Source: Dryas octopetala (Eukaryota; Streptophyta; Magnoliopsida; Rosales; Rosaceae). From it: DNA of 64,000 bases. This document shows positions 10,075 to 22,771 of this stretch, in pieces. Every line of letters starts with the position of its first letter. Position 1 is the stretch's first letter. The translations under genes and the position numbers were made by a program. Location: assembly GCA_963921425.1 (NCBI GenBank), contig OY992838.1:1364001-1428000 (forward strand), in the 5' to 3' direction. The notes beneath the pieces are model-generated. The model was not told where the DNA came from. It ran no database searches and saw only the letters and a program-made list of their open reading frames with translations.

Positions 10075-13000
10075 TTAATGTTAATTAAATGCATAAGAAG
10101 CTCTCCTATCAATTCATCATCCACTTCACTATCTCATGTAGTCATGTTGTACTTTTCCTTTTCATTGTTCTGCTGCCTCTAATTAATATAAGCATGAAAG
10201 GCTGTTTAAAATTCGGACAATGACAGAAAGTCATTAAACTAATTATTTGTCATTCAACAAGCATAACCTAATAAAACAACTATAAACATCAATAATTAAT
10301 ATTGACACTTGAAAAGCTAGCATAAAGATTAAAGACTTGGCATTTGGGTATAAATATCTCTAATCAAAGCCAAATGTTGATGTGGGGCCACAATTTTGGT
10401 TTTGAGTATGATTTGTTCAATTTCAGGTTGCAACTTGGATTATATTTCTTCTCTTTAGGACGCAATTTAATGTTTATGATGTTGACTTAGCCAATCAAAT
10501 GCCTCTGCCTCGCCGTTAAACAATAAAGCGCCCTTTAATTGTCAATTGTCAGTTTGTCACCAACTTAACGCAATCTAGCGTCCTAATAAAATCCTATGTA
10601 TTATTACACTCATAATTTGATAGATTTATTTATTTAAACATACGGTGAAAAATAGGCTATTTTACCAAGCATTGAGGATTATTTAAGGATTAAAAAGTAA
10701 ATCTTATTTCGAAAAAAGTGAAGTATTGACCTACAAATCTACAATATAGAAAATTTCATGAGTCTTTCAACTTTTTGTAATTAAATTTTAATTGGATGTT
10801 TCAACTTCTACACCATGTTTTGATGTAGAATGGAGAGTTCATCCTCTCTTTTTTTTGGTACAAAGAGTTCATCTATTTTCATATGAGGATCGAAGAAGAT
10901 GAGGGACAAACATATTATAGTGTATGTATGCATATATATATATATAGATTTAAAATGTTGATGGTCGACCCTGAGTTCTTGATGATATTGATAACGATTG
11001 AGCTGTGGAAGTGTGGAACGAAGGGACAAGGATATTATTGCTCAAATTAATATATAAAAAGACAACTACATGATAAATAAAATAAATTTTTGTGTTGAAC
11101 CAGTATTATGGATTCAGATCAATAATGTTGGGGTTTGAACGTTTTTGCTGCTGTCTCCAAATAAAAGAGAGCCAGAGAGATTGTAAAATGCACGCGTGTA
11201 CTCTTGTGTCCAATTCTATTAATTATTTCCCATAATACAGTATAATAAACATTTTAATTTTATGGATGTGCCTTAAGGTTTAGGGGCTTTGTAGGGATGG
11301 AGGGTTGGCCAAACAAAATAATTGAAATGTTTGACTAAAAAAAAGAGTAGCACCGCCACCACACCAGTGAGCACTGAGCAGTGTAGGTGGTGCTAGAGGG
11401 CTAGCTAGATTGTTAGAGTGAAGAAGTTTTGGGTGCTAAATGCTAATAAACAAGGAAAGCTCTTTATCCTTTTTGTTGGCTTTTAGTTCCACAATGCAAA
11501 TATCAAGTGGATAAGAGCAAACTGCTTCATTGTAAAGAAAGAGGACTCCAAATAATAAGTCCTAACAAATACGAAATGTACTCCCACAACCACCACTAGA
11601 TAACAATTCCTCCTCCCTATCCTTTTTCTTCTATGGGTCTCCTAAACCACTCAAAACAAATGAGACTCATAATGCAAAACATGAAAAATTAAAAACAATT
11701 TTCTTTTTGACTTGGAGGAGGAGAATTAGAACTTGAATTTGTTTTCAATAGAATAGAGAGAAATACTATTAAATTCATAATTTCTCTGTAAATAATAAAT
11801 TTTTAATAATAGAAGGACTTGGAAATGAATTGACATATTTTTAGGAGATGAAACATGATGTAGAAAGGAGGGAGATAGTGGTAACTTTGCTGACATAAAT
11901 TAGGAACAGAAAAGCGAGTGTAAAGAGATAGACAACTACCCACTGCTTAATGTAAACGTAACCATGACTCATGAGAGACCCAAATGGAAGATATGGGGAA
12001 ATTACCCATCAATAGTTTAATTATATAGAGTGCCTAAAGTAGACAACAAAAGTGACTTTGTCCATTAAAAGATTACACCCTTTTGAATTTGAATCAGATT
12101 CATTAAGAATGGTACATCATTTGTATATTATTAGTGATTATTGATTGCTTGCTATCATGTGCTTGGAAAAGCCATAGAATTTAGCTTGAAAGGAGACTTG
12201 ACACTTCAATCATATATGTGATCATCAAAACAATTAATTGTGCATTAGGGAAGAAGATTAATGTCTAATTTTTTAGGATTTTTGTTGGTAACCAGATGTC
12301 TAATTAATCTTTGTTTTGGGGGGTTTTGAACTTAATTAGTATATGTATATAAGGTGCATAACAAAAATAAAAGAAGAAATGAAAAAGGATGGTGATGCAT
12401 TGTGAAGGTTGCAAGCTTAGAGCACTAAGATAAAAATTGTGGATAAGAAGCCACAAAGCATGCAAAACAGTTGAGTTGACCACTCGTTTAGTTTTGGTGA
12501 ATCAAACACAAATCTTAGCATCCTCATCCAGTCATCCAAGCATGCGGGAAAAATGACAAAACCTCACACAAACATTATTAATTGCTACCTTTGACACCCA
12601 ACCACGAGCTCTGACCAAAGCAAAACTATCTCATCCAAACAATCCAAGGGTTTCCATATTCTCCGGTTGTTTTGTTTTGGGTTTTTGTTGTTTCTTCTTA
12701 AAGTTTCCTCATGACACATTAATTGGCCCCAAACTGACGCTCAACTGGACTTGACGTCTTGACCACTGTGTCTGAAAACTAGTCACTGCTTTGTTTCTGA
12801 TTATAAACACATCAACTACCTCTGTAATTTGAGCGAATCACAAATTCACAATTGACCAAATTTTACCCATTCATGGAACACATATTCTAACTTGGGATAG
12901 AACATATTTGTGGATATGTAGAAGAATTTGGTAGGGACTAGGGATCGATGATACACTCTAATATATTCATTGTCAGACTCTCAAGTAAAAGTAATAATGC

Positions 13001-13123
13001 AAATTGGCATCAAACTTGTAAAAGGAGTTGGAACCATTCTCTCATCTTTTTCAATTCCCTTCCTTCTTTCACAAGAAAATCAAACAAGAAAACACATACA
13101 CCAATACAATACAACCACTATTT

Positions 13124-13154
<31 letters not shown>

Positions 13155-13474
13155 TCAATTGATTTCTTAATTAAATTATTCTCAAATGATCAATAGAGCA
13201 CAAACGAGTCAACTCGATGAACCCACAAAATTAAACAATCAAATGCATATCCAAATGCACAAAAACTCGATTAAATCTTATTTACTTGTAGTCGTTGAGA
13301 TTCGAGACAATACCAATGTGACTCTGTACATCGATCCCTCTGCGCTAAGTGGCAGCTAATTAACCTCGAAAAACAGTGAAAATACTAATTAATTTGTACT
13401 CAAATTACTTCCTAATTACTCAATTAACTGAGAGGAGACTCAGTTAATCACTGATCGTCATCATCATAAAAGAC
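10075..13474. other. Intergenic, AT-rich, no gene seen
   Basis: 3.4 kb without a protein-coding signal above background. It holds short TA and AC/TA runs (about 10929-10945 and 13123-13155) and scattered short open frames with no domain. I see no structured transposon ends. Confidence 0.5.
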
Positions 13475-14332
13475 TTAATTAGATAAAAGAGCCACGCCGT
13501 TGATCTCTGTTCTTCGTTCTTTCCTAAACTCTTCCCTCTGAATCAACTTCTTCGTTGCAATGAAAGCCTCCACTTGCCGGTTGAACTCCTCATCGCTCAT
13601 TTCATCCACAGCGCTCGATCGCCTCGCTGGCTCTCCGCCGCAACTGGCAGTTTTCCTGTGAATTTCCGTCTCCGATCTCTTCAAGGCACTCTTAGAGTTG
13701 TTCACTTTCTTCCTCGTAAAACTCCCCGATTGAGTCCTCCGGTAACGCTGCTTCTCCACCGGAGAGCCCACGTCATCTCTCTCCACATAACCCGTAATTG
13801 CACGAATCGGAGGGACCGAACCGTTCATTTCCGTAACCGTTTCGGTTTCATGAACCAGAGGAGATGCTACATTCTCAGAGCATACGATTCGTGCGCTGTT
13901 GTCGCCGAACGACTTCTCCACCGGCGTCGTCTCAGTTGCCGGAGAGTCAACTCCGGTGACGATCCTCCGGCGAGACTCGGTGTTAACGACGAACTCGTTG
14001 TAGAGATCGGGTCGGGTATGTCCGGTTTTGGAGTCGTTGTTGTTGTTGCCGGTAGGATTTTGGCCGCCGGCGCCGGACAAGACGTAGATGGCGAGAACGA
14101 TCGCATTGAAGAGGACGAAAACGAAGAGATGGCTGTTGAGGAGTTGGCGGAGAACGACGCCGGAGAATTTGGCGGCGACGGGAAGCCACGTGGAGGAGCG
14201 CGAGAGGGCGAAGAGAGGCGCGAGCGCGACGCACGCCTTGAAAAGCCACTTGAGGTTTTGGTGGCGACGGTACCTTCTAATGGCATTGGCTTTCTCGGCC
14301 TTGACGTTGTCAAATGTTTGGTTTGAATCCAT
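13475..14332 (-). CDS. DUF4408/DUF761-type membrane protein
   Basis: An intronless 285-residue protein read from the ATG at 14332; an in-frame extension upstream to 14419 uses no better start. The N-terminus (MDSNQTFDNVKAEKANAIRR) is the usual opening of plant DUF4408 proteins, followed by two hydrophobic segments (about residues 31-46 and 68-86). The middle is a low-complexity, Ser/Thr- and Arg-rich region. The C-terminus has the DUF761-like motif DEMSDEEFNRQVEAFIATKK. A conserved block, TRPDLYNEF..NTESRR, recurs in the gene at 20966-21415. Function of this family is not well established; membrane location is inferred from the hydrophobic segments. The coding region is much more GC-rich than its surroundings, which produces long antisense shadow frames. 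Confidence 0.85.
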   Translation of the reverse strand: MDSNQTFDNVKAEKANAIRRYRRHQNLKWLFKACVALAPLFALSRSSTWLPVAAKFSGVVLRQLLNSHLFVFVLFNAIVLAIYVLSGAGGQNPTGNNNNDSKTGHTRPDLYNEFVVNTESRRRIVTGVDSPATETTPVEKSFGDNSARIVCSENVASPLVHETETVTEMNGSVPPIRAITGYVERDDVGSPVEKQRYRRTQSGSFTRKKVNNSKSALKRSETEIHRKTASCGGEPARRSSAVDEMSDEEFNRQVEAFIATKKLIQREEFRKERRTEINGVALLSN

Positions 14333-14620
14333 GTTTTCAAGAAGAGCACAAAGGAATTCGATCGGAATATGTTTTGTTTGAGATGGAGATCGAGGCGCTG
14401 AGAGAGAAGCGCAAATCAAGTGGCGTGAGCAGTGAGCAGTGAGGAGTGAGAGGAGAAATGGAAGATTTTCCGGGAAAATTAAATGAGAGCGAGAAAGAGA
14501 AAGGAAAGAGTGAGAGAATTCTATGGATTATGTGTGGCTTGGTGTTTGCTCCTCTTTTTCTATTGGAGTCTGTTGAAATGGTGGAAGGGAAACTTGGGCA
14601 TTGTGAATCATTTCTTGCTC

Positions 14621-14628
14621 TTTTTATA
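14621..14628 (-). promoter_or_regulatory. Candidate TATA box for DUF4408 gene
   Basis: TATAAAAA on the minus strand, about 290 bp upstream of the start codon at 14332. This implies a leader of roughly 260 nt rich in GAGA/TTTC tracts. Confidence 0.5.
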
Positions 14629-14639
14629 GAGCTCTGAAA

Positions 14640-17560
14640 AAAAAAATATTCCATTTGAAAATAATCGTTTTTTTCTAAAAAAAAAATAAATAATCTATGT
14701 GGAAAATACTAAAATAGTATGGTATACAATAAGAAGAATCATGAAGAAGGATATTTGTCTATGAATTGGACCAGCTGTGACCCCGTCAAGCATATATGGG
14801 TCGGGCCCGGTAGGTTCCACTAATTGCAAATAGCTACACAGTATAGTTAGTATATTGTACATGGCTACGGTGCTACACCTTCTGAACCAAGTGTTTCACT
14901 AATATTAAGGATAAAATATGAGAAACAACACATTTACATTTAAGAGTGTTGAAACTGATATTGAGTTGAAGACAATAATAATTCTCGATCAACAAAAATA
15001 ATAACTCAATTCTAATTTTCACAAAATAAAAAAAAAATCACAAAATTAACTTTTGAATAGATGATCAATGATGTTCCAATAATTAATGAATACTACATTA
15101 TGTAGTCTAATAAACGGTATTATTGTTTTATATAATAAAGTAATAAATGGTATTAATTTCATCCAATGATGAGTTGCATGCATGGTCGGTCATCGATATG
15201 AGGATGGAACCCTTGAAAAGTTGTAAAGGAATCACCGAATCAGTCTTGTGCAGGTAGCGAGTTGGAATCAAGATTGAGCCACATCTTCTTCTTCTTGGTG
15301 TTAAATAGAATAAAATGAAACGAATTGAGAGTTGGGACGCTGCAACCAGTCAAGTTTGAGGCCATAAAATATTGAATTGAGGGGAACTTGCACAAACAAT
15401 ATGTTATATGGTTCAAGCAAAACTTAACATTACCGACTGCAATAATATTCAGATTAAAAAAAAAAAAAAACATGATGAATTTGCACAAACATTAATTATC
15501 TTATAATATAAATATTTATTAGTTGTATAGCAATCGTTAATTAATTAATTCATTATCTCAGTCCAAAAAAAAAAGGCATTAATTCATTATCTACAAACAA
15601 AAGACTGTTTCAACAAAAAAAGAAAAAAAGACTGACAGAGACTGAAAGTTGGGAGTTGGGGACAGGGGATTGGTCGTGGGAGACGATGAAACCCATGAAA
15701 CAAATTTTTATTTTTGTTTTTGGCAAGAAACCCATGAAACATTGAATTTGATGGATGCATATTGCATAAGAAAAAGTACACCCAGGCACGCATCGCGTAA
15801 AGGATTGCCCTCAGCCGTACACCAAAGCAGTTGGGTCCACACTCCAGATTACTAGTTCTAGTAATTGTGGGAACCTCACGTGATTTGTCAAGTGACTCAT
15901 CCCCTCAGCTGATTCTAACCAACTGCACCAAAACCAACTTCACATAGCTTCCTCTGCAGGAATGGATCCAACTCTCAGACATAATAATTTGCTTAGTTGG
16001 ATAAATATGCGGACAATTTATACTCATATTGGGTGTCGTAGAGCATGTGTAGCTATGAGGCCTAACACACGTAAGTAAATCTGTTTTGATATCATGAACG
16101 AATTTAGATATTCATCTTAAAATTAATTAACAATAAGAGTATGTCAAATCCTTATAAATCATTACGCAATATTATCCTTTTTCAATGTAAGACAACAGTC
16201 TACATTCTCACAAGTAGTACATCAATCAACTACCTTTTTCATTTTGCACCACTATTTTAGTGACGAATTTGGGGTCATGTGGAGGCAAGGCAATATGTTA
16301 TTTATAAAATAAAACAATACTAACAGACACCATATGTGATGTAAACGCATTTTTTACCTTTGAATTTGATGGATCCAATTTTTCTATTCTTAAAACATAG
16401 CTTTGAGTCACTATAGCTTTGAGTCACTATATCTAGATGCATACAATGCAGTGTCCGCACACTGTAATCGATCTCCATGAAATGACATTCTTTTTAGAGG
16501 GTCTAATCCAAAAAAGAAAAATAAGCATGACTTGATTAATTAGAATCAGAATGAACTTAATTATTACAAGCATTCGGCTTTCATGCCCAAGTAATTAAAG
16601 ATTAGGTAAAGCCGTGATTGTTAAGAGTATTACTTGGAAGAACTTTACAATTGTAAAAAGGGCTAATAATGAATCTTGTGGGACCAATCCAATCAATTAT
16701 GTCGAGTGATCACTGATCCTATTCCCTCGAAAACAACATTTTCAGAGGATCATGTTTCTCTGAAATAATTCTGCTTACCACCAATTCCTATTTTTGTTAA
16801 CTTTCTTTTTGCTGCCACATTTCATTGTGACTTTTACTGCAAAACCCCACACGAAAAAATAAAATAAATAAATGAATTACCTTTTAAGTCCCTGCTGCTG
16901 TTGCTTTAGTATGCTATCGGGGTTTTCGAGTTGAGATCGGTCTCTTTGAATGTTCTTTTGTTTTGGGAATTTCGGGCTTGCTAAAATTCTTCTCCAAATT
17001 TGGGGGAAAATTTATTAATTTGTATTGCAGTTTCAGTTTTTATTTTTTTTGGTGTTGAATTTGTTTTCTTGTAGGTTTTTCATCTATTTGTGCTTGTGGA
17101 TTTCGTCTGTTGCGCTGTGGCCTTTGATCTGGGCCTTTCTCTTTGTATGTTGGAATGCCTAAGCCTGTTCGGACCATTGGGCCTTCTGTTTGTTCCTCTT
17201 TGTCCTTTCGGATTCCTTTAATGAAGGAAAATTAAAAAAAAACAAAATTGTGCTATATGTCTAGAATAATATTCGTACTGTTAAACTAATTTCTGTGGAA
17301 ATAATTGATTTGTTTTTTTCTGATAAAGGAAAATAATGGAGTTTTGTTTAGGTGGACAAATGTGGAGGAGAAGAAACGCTTGGTGCTCCAAAACCGACCA
17401 CGTCGATTAAGATTTTATCAACTTGACCAAAAAGAAACAAAGTATATATATAGATAATTTTGAAAAGCAAAACAAGTCATTGTCTCGTTGGTGGAATCTT
17501 TATAACAAAAGCATCAAAGCAGTAATCCTAATGGAGGGGTCTGAAAAAATAAACAACTTA
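14640..17560. other. Intergenic, repeats only
   Basis: No gene supported. One copy of a short dispersed repeat lies at about 16085-16215 (see the paired copies near 17915-18150). The stretch at 16900-17240 is unusually T/G-rich and ends in aatgaaggaaaattaaaaaaaa, reminiscent of a LINE 3' tail, but no reverse transcriptase sequence is present. Confidence 0.45.
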
Positions 17561-17839
17561 AGGCCTCTTTGGTATTCTATTAAATTTTTTTTTTTCAAAA
17601 ACAAAAAACCAAGTTTTAGTCAAGAAAACGTGTTTGGTAGACTATTTTCAAAAACAAATTTTTTTAAAATGATAAAATATCGTTTTTTTTTTAACACTTT
17701 TTTCTTTCTTGGCTGTCATCATTATTTAAATTTAATAATTGTTTTCAAATTTCACACCAAACAAGTTTTCAAATTTTAAAAATTAATTTTGAAAACTCAT
17801 ATTAAAAAAAAAAAATTGAGTAAGATACCAAACGAGCCC
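17561..17839. mobile_element. PIF/Harbinger-like MITE, 279 bp
   Basis: Ends AGGCCTCTTTGGTAT and (reverse complement) GGGCTCGTTTGGTAT, flanked by TTA on both sides (17558-17560 and 17840-17842). The interior is A/T homopolymer-rich and largely self-complementary. A 3-bp TWA duplication with a GGSCY start fits PIF/Harbinger MITEs; the short duplication makes the call moderate. Confidence 0.6.
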
Positions 17840-17914
17840 TTAATTTTGTCCAGGAATTGGATTTGCACAGGCTGGTAATGTAAACCATGTAATGACTATA
17901 CAGTAACATTGAAG

Positions 17915-18150
17915 AAATCTAGACATTTATTTCAAAATCAATTGATAATAAGAGGAGTAATCCAAATTTTTATAAACTACTATACAATGCCTTACATATT
18001 CAATGTGACACATGAATAGTTTGCTCTAATATCATGAAGAAATCTAGATATATATATATATATATATATTCTAAAGTTAATTGACAATGGGAGGAGTACG
18101 TAGCCCAAACCCTTATAAGATACTATGCAAGACCTCACATATTCGATATG
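17915..18150 (+). repeat. Two diverged copies of a dispersed repeat
   Basis: Both contain a gaagaaatctaga start, then ttgayaatrrgaggagta, then cttataa..acta, then tatgcaa..cc..acatattc..atgtgaga. Copies lie at about 17915-18012 and 18025-18150, with a third, weaker one at 16085-16215. The right copy is interrupted by a TA microsatellite (18047-18069). Type of element unknown. Confidence 0.5.
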
Positions 18151-20965
18151 AGATTTTTCTTTTAACAAACACTACTGTTTCGACCAACTGATTTTTTATA
18201 GAAGACTATTGTGTGAGATATTTTTCACTTTTTCTTTTGGGCTTTTAGAAGAATTAAAGTACATGTACTTACTTCTTTTTTTGGCCTTTAATTCCCTCTT
18301 TCATATGTGCTATTTATAGTAAAAAACAAGTGTTATTTGGCTCAAATTGATCATTGTGGGTGAGGGAAGCAAGCAGAGATGCCTTATATGCTGGTGATGT
18401 ACTATGCACAGTACTGTGTTTGGGCCCAAACTTAACGCTCACAAATCACAATTAAGCGTGCCCAGGCTTAATTGGGCCTCACATTAAAATGGGAACCCAT
18501 ACATTGGGCCGGATCGGATTCATCTCTGTACATGGGTGAGGTAAGGTAACAAGGAGTGATAAAGAAAATAGTTTTTTTTTTAAGGTATTCAATTTTAATT
18601 TTTAGAATGATTTTTCAATGAAAAAGAAAAACAATGATATTCATTATTCACAAATTTAGTTGATTGTATAAGGGTAGATTATGTATTATATGTCTTAATG
18701 GATGTGAATGTTGCGACTGTTTTAATCAGTGTAATTGCGTATATAGATTGACCGATTCCAATAACCTATTACCTATGATGTCTTACAAAACTTTCCTAAT
18801 TAAGTAACTTATTTATTGTATTAAGTTACTTCTTTAAGTCTTCAGTTATATGTCTGCTCTTTAAAATTAATTGTTAATTAAATACTATAAGCTAGAATCT
18901 CTCCTATCAATTCATCATTTCATCGTCAGCTACGTACTTTATGAATTATATATCTGATCGTGTTGTTTTCCTGTTCATTCATAATTGTTCACCTCTAATT
19001 AATATATAATTAATATAAGAATAGAAAGTTTATACTGTTTATTTAAGATTCAGGTAGCTAGTGATAGCGAAAATTGTTAAGAATTAATTTATCCTCAACA
19101 AATAAGCATACGCTAATATATTAAACAAGTGCATGTGCCTATGATATTGATACTTGTTGATAAAGCATAAAGATATATCTTAAAAGTAAAAACCAGATAC
19201 GTGCCTTAGTTTTTGCATGTGATGCGCATGAAATTGTTGAAATTAGAGGTTGCAAAGTTGAAACTTCGTTGATTATCCCCTACACTCTCTCTAGAACGCA
19301 TTACAAATTAAACCTGTGGTGCACGTAACACGAATACATGATATTGACTTGCCCAACCAACTACCTTAGCTCTTCCTTTGTTTGAACTGCTTTTTAGTGG
19401 TTAGTTGTCACCAACACGACGTATTATATATCTAGTGGCCTTCTATAAATCCTACATAATTTATTTCCATTTGGATTATGGGGTTTCTTAAATTTGTCCA
19501 CACTCCACGTACAAGTATCTATCTTCACATATATGCCCACCTAAATAATCCATTGGGAATTATTTGGGATATATTGAAGTTGGCCTTTTTCTCCATAGCA
19601 TCAATATCAATATGGCGACATTATATTGACCTTAATTATATGCATGCATCTCAATATCATTGGATGAAAGTTTAACCATTTATTAGGTACCACATAACAT
19701 TATTAATAGAAGTCAGAACACCACTTGATCATCATCGATGCAGAAGTTTAATGAATCATCAAACATTAATATCACACCATTAGCATGTTAGCAAGGGACA
19801 ACGTACATTAATTAGCATGTACAGGAAGCAAGCCAATATTGGGGTAGGGCTTCCAGCTGGGAAGGTACTAGGGTCCATACCTGCTTGCTTGGCTAGAGTA
19901 GGTGGAAAAGTTTCAAGCTTAGCTTTGCATGTACGAACCAATAGGCAAAAGCCACGTCTTGAGTTTCTTGAGTCCAACCCAAACCACCAATATCTCCTTT
20001 ACTTGACTCCCACCAACAAACCCTTACTCTCGATCTAGTTAATTTCCATCAAAAGTACTGAAAAGAAAGCAGAAAAGTGGCCAGATCGGCCCACTTCTTC
20101 AACTTGATAGACAGCAAATTAAGAAACCCTAACTGAAATAATGATGATCGGAAAATTAAGAACTTATCCAGTTGGTCGAGCCCATACTACCATGGAAATT
20201 ATTAATTAACCATTTATATAGTATTCGCTTAGCGTGTACACCTAGCTAGCAGGAGAAACATTTTTTAATTAATTACAATTTGTAGATCGACGTTTCTCAT
20301 TATTTAGTGCATGCCAATAAACAAATTTGTTTAAAGAACTTTGTGTTTTCGTTTCTGTTTACAGACAATCATCAACATATATATTCACCACCCTAGCTAG
20401 CTATGAACCTATGATCCGGCCCTGTCCTTTTGGCTAATTGATTAATCCAAATTGACCCATATTTATCTATCTTTGGATTTCAAGTTTGGCTGGCCCGTAA
20501 TAGAATTTAATTTGTATCATTTGATAATATAAAAGAAGAATTAATAGGTCGGCCGGATGATGAGTCTGATGATATTCACTTTCATTAATTGTCACTTGTC
20601 AGAATCTGAAGTACTAAAAGAAATGCATGCAAATATATTAATTAGGAATCAATGCATATTCACAGCATGGATATATCATTTATTGAAAGGAGTCAGAATT
20701 CGGAACCCTTTATATATTAATCTTCGATTCTTCATATATTCAGATTCGCCTTTTTCGATGACTCCCTTCCAATAGCTAGCTTTCTTCTTCCTTAAGAAAA
20801 TATCAATTCAATAAGAACAAAACATAAACACACCCCCAAAAACAAGAAGTAGTTATAAAACCTATTTCTGATTTCCCCACAAGTCCCAAAAGAACCCAAA
20901 GAAAAACAAATTACAAAAACCTTCTTAATACCTTACTATTTATTATATATTATATGTATTCACTA
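18151..20965. other. Intergenic, no gene seen
   Basis: AT-rich, with overlapping 65-73-codon frames on both strands at 19780-20038 that resemble nothing I know. The tail of this region is the 3' flank of the downstream minus-strand gene. Confidence 0.45.
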
Positions 20966-21415
20966 CTATTCCATGACGATCTGCCGAAACGGACTGTTGT
21001 TAACAATGAATTCATCTGCTACGCACTGGAATTCCTCGCTGCTTAAATCTTCCAACCTTCTCCCCCGTATGATGACTATGTCTGTGCTCGTATGCTGGAT
21101 CACTGGTGGTGTGGTATGAGCGGTGACCCCACGGCGAGACTCCGTGTTGCTAAGCAACTCGGAGTAGACACTGTGGGGTCGGGTTGTAGCACGGTGGTCG
21201 TGGTTCCCAGAAAGGTACTGGATTCCGAAAATGAGCAAAAAAATGAGCAAGAACACGCGGAAGCGGCTAATAATGTATGTGGAGATGGTAGGGAGAGAGG
21301 GAAGCTCGTATGAGAAAGCCAACAGAAGGAATATGAACATTTGCATGAGAAGGTACCAGTACCGTATTACCATAGCTTTCTCATCCTTCACACTATCAAG
21401 TCGGTGCGACTCCAT
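20966..21415 (-). CDS. Short DUF4408/DUF761-type membrane protein (paralogue)
   Basis: A single-exon protein of 149 residues from the ATG at 21415 (MESHRLDSVKDEKAMVIRY). It has two hydrophobic segments (about residues 25-43 and 50-66). The block TRPHSVYSELLSNTESRRG matches the TRPDLYNEF..NTESRRR block of the gene at 13475-14332, and the C-terminal motif EDLSSEEFQCVADEFIV corresponds to DEMSDEEFNRQVEAFIA. It lacks most of the Ser/Arg-rich middle of the longer protein. Same strand, 6.6 kb away, same intronless structure and same block order make a local duplication followed by loss of the middle the simplest reading. Function unknown. Lower GC than its paralogue. Confidence 0.75.
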   Translation of the reverse strand: MESHRLDSVKDEKAMVIRYWYLLMQMFIFLLLAFSYELPSLPTISTYIISRFRVFLLIFLLIFGIQYLSGNHDHRATTRPHSVYSELLSNTESRRGVTAHTTPPVIQHTSTDIVIIRGRRLEDLSSEEFQCVADEFIVNNSPFRQIVME

Positions 21416-21605
21416 ATTTTCCAAACACAAAGGAATTAAGTGATCAGAGGAGATAAAAGCAGATATCGAATTCGAAGCTTTTCTGGGAGAGTTGATGATG
21501 AATTGATGAGAGTGAGAAATTAAGAGAAATAAACTAGTGTGAGAAAATAGCTAGGGTCTGTCTGTCTGTCTCTTCTGTTGCATTAATGCTAGTGAAACTC
21601 GTGTC

Positions 21606-21613
21606 TTTTTATA
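21606..21613 (-). promoter_or_regulatory. Candidate TATA box for short DUF4408 gene
   Basis: TATAAAAA on the minus strand, about 190 bp upstream of the start at 21415; the same sequence is used in front of the longer paralogue. Confidence 0.5.
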
Positions 21614-22122
21614 AGTTAGTCCAAAATATGATTTAAGTTCCCTTTAAATTTAGTCAATAAATTGACTTTTTTTCTCTTCTTCTTTGAGAAAAACAAGAGA
21701 GAGATTATTTATAATGGGTTGATCGATGCTTTTTTTTTTTTTTTGTAAAGGAGCATTCATGCATAGATTTTATTTATATGGGCGGGGCGTCGTGCATAAG
21801 TATATTAGATAGCCATGTTAACCTATACAATTCGAAACTCAACATTACCCACTCTGCATTGTAGTTTGATTCGGAATTAACCATTAATATCTAAGTCTCA
21901 ATCAACAATCATTCTTGCAAAAATTAGACAAAACAAAAAATGTTTAATTATTTGATTAAAGAGTCATCATTTCAATCACACTTAAATGACTTAATAATTT
22001 TCAATCTGTCTAATTTTTTTCAAAGATAATCTTTATATAGAGACTTAAAAAATAAATATCTTCGATCGAATTATAATACTGAGTGTGTCTCACAAATCAT
22101 GTCTCATTATGACTAAAATGAG

Positions 22123-22763
22123 TAGGGGTGAGTTCGGATCGGTAACCGAACCGAAACCCCTAAACCGAAGACCGAACCGAACCCCTCCAGTAAGCCTCCA
22201 CGGCAACCGAGACTGAGACCGAAAAGTCGGTAAACCGATGTTCGGTCAACCGAAGAATCCGGTCGGCTCGACTCGGTTATGAGCCTAGACCGAACACATG
22301 TTGGGCCATGTTTTAGGCCACATTTTGGGCCATTTTTGGGCCTTGACTCCATTCACTAATTTAGTATAATATATTAATATTATGGTTTAGGGTATTTTTA
22401 ATTAGTTTATATATATTAAAAAACATATAAATTAAAATTATAGGGGTTTATAAATTTATATATGTTTTATATAAATTATAGAAATGTATTATATAAAATT
22501 ATAAATTATTTGTTAGAAATGTATAAGAAATGTATTAGAAATGTATAAAAATGAATTATGTAAATGATTTGTTAAATATATTCGGTTCGGTTCGGTTTAC
22601 CGACGGTTTAAGGATATAGGAACCGGGACTGAGTCCGAACCTCCTGGTTCGGTAGTCAAACCGAACTTCCGGTACGGTTTTATTTCGGTACGGTTTTTTT
22701 CGGTATCGGTTGGGCCGGTTTCGGGCTCGACCTCGGTTTTTCGGTCAACCCGACTCAGCCCTA
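22123..22763. mobile_element. Non-autonomous hAT-like element, 641 bp
   Basis: Starts TAGGGGTGAGTTCGG and ends CCGACTCAGCCCTA (inverted). It is flanked by an exact 8-bp duplication, AAAATGAG, at 22115-22122 and 22764-22771. The outer thirds are GC-rich and dominated by repeated CCGAACC / GGTTCGG units in opposite orientation; the core is AT-rich. No transposase. An 8-bp duplication with a TAGGGGTG end is typical of hAT-derived plant repeats. Confidence 0.85.
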
Positions 22764-22771
22764 AAAATGAG

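Noticed and set aside
13574..14326. 250-codon open frame on the plus strand opposite the DUF4408 gene
   Set aside because: Antisense shadow of a GC-rich coding region; Arg/Val-rich, no domain, and the opposite strand shows clear family motifs.
16900..17240. Possible LINE 3' tail
   Set aside because: Only the A-rich ending fits; no reverse transcriptase or target duplication seen.
17423..17779. 118-codon frame, Lys/Phe-rich
   Set aside because: Runs into the A/T tracts of a MITE; Phe/Lys homopolymers come from T and A runs.
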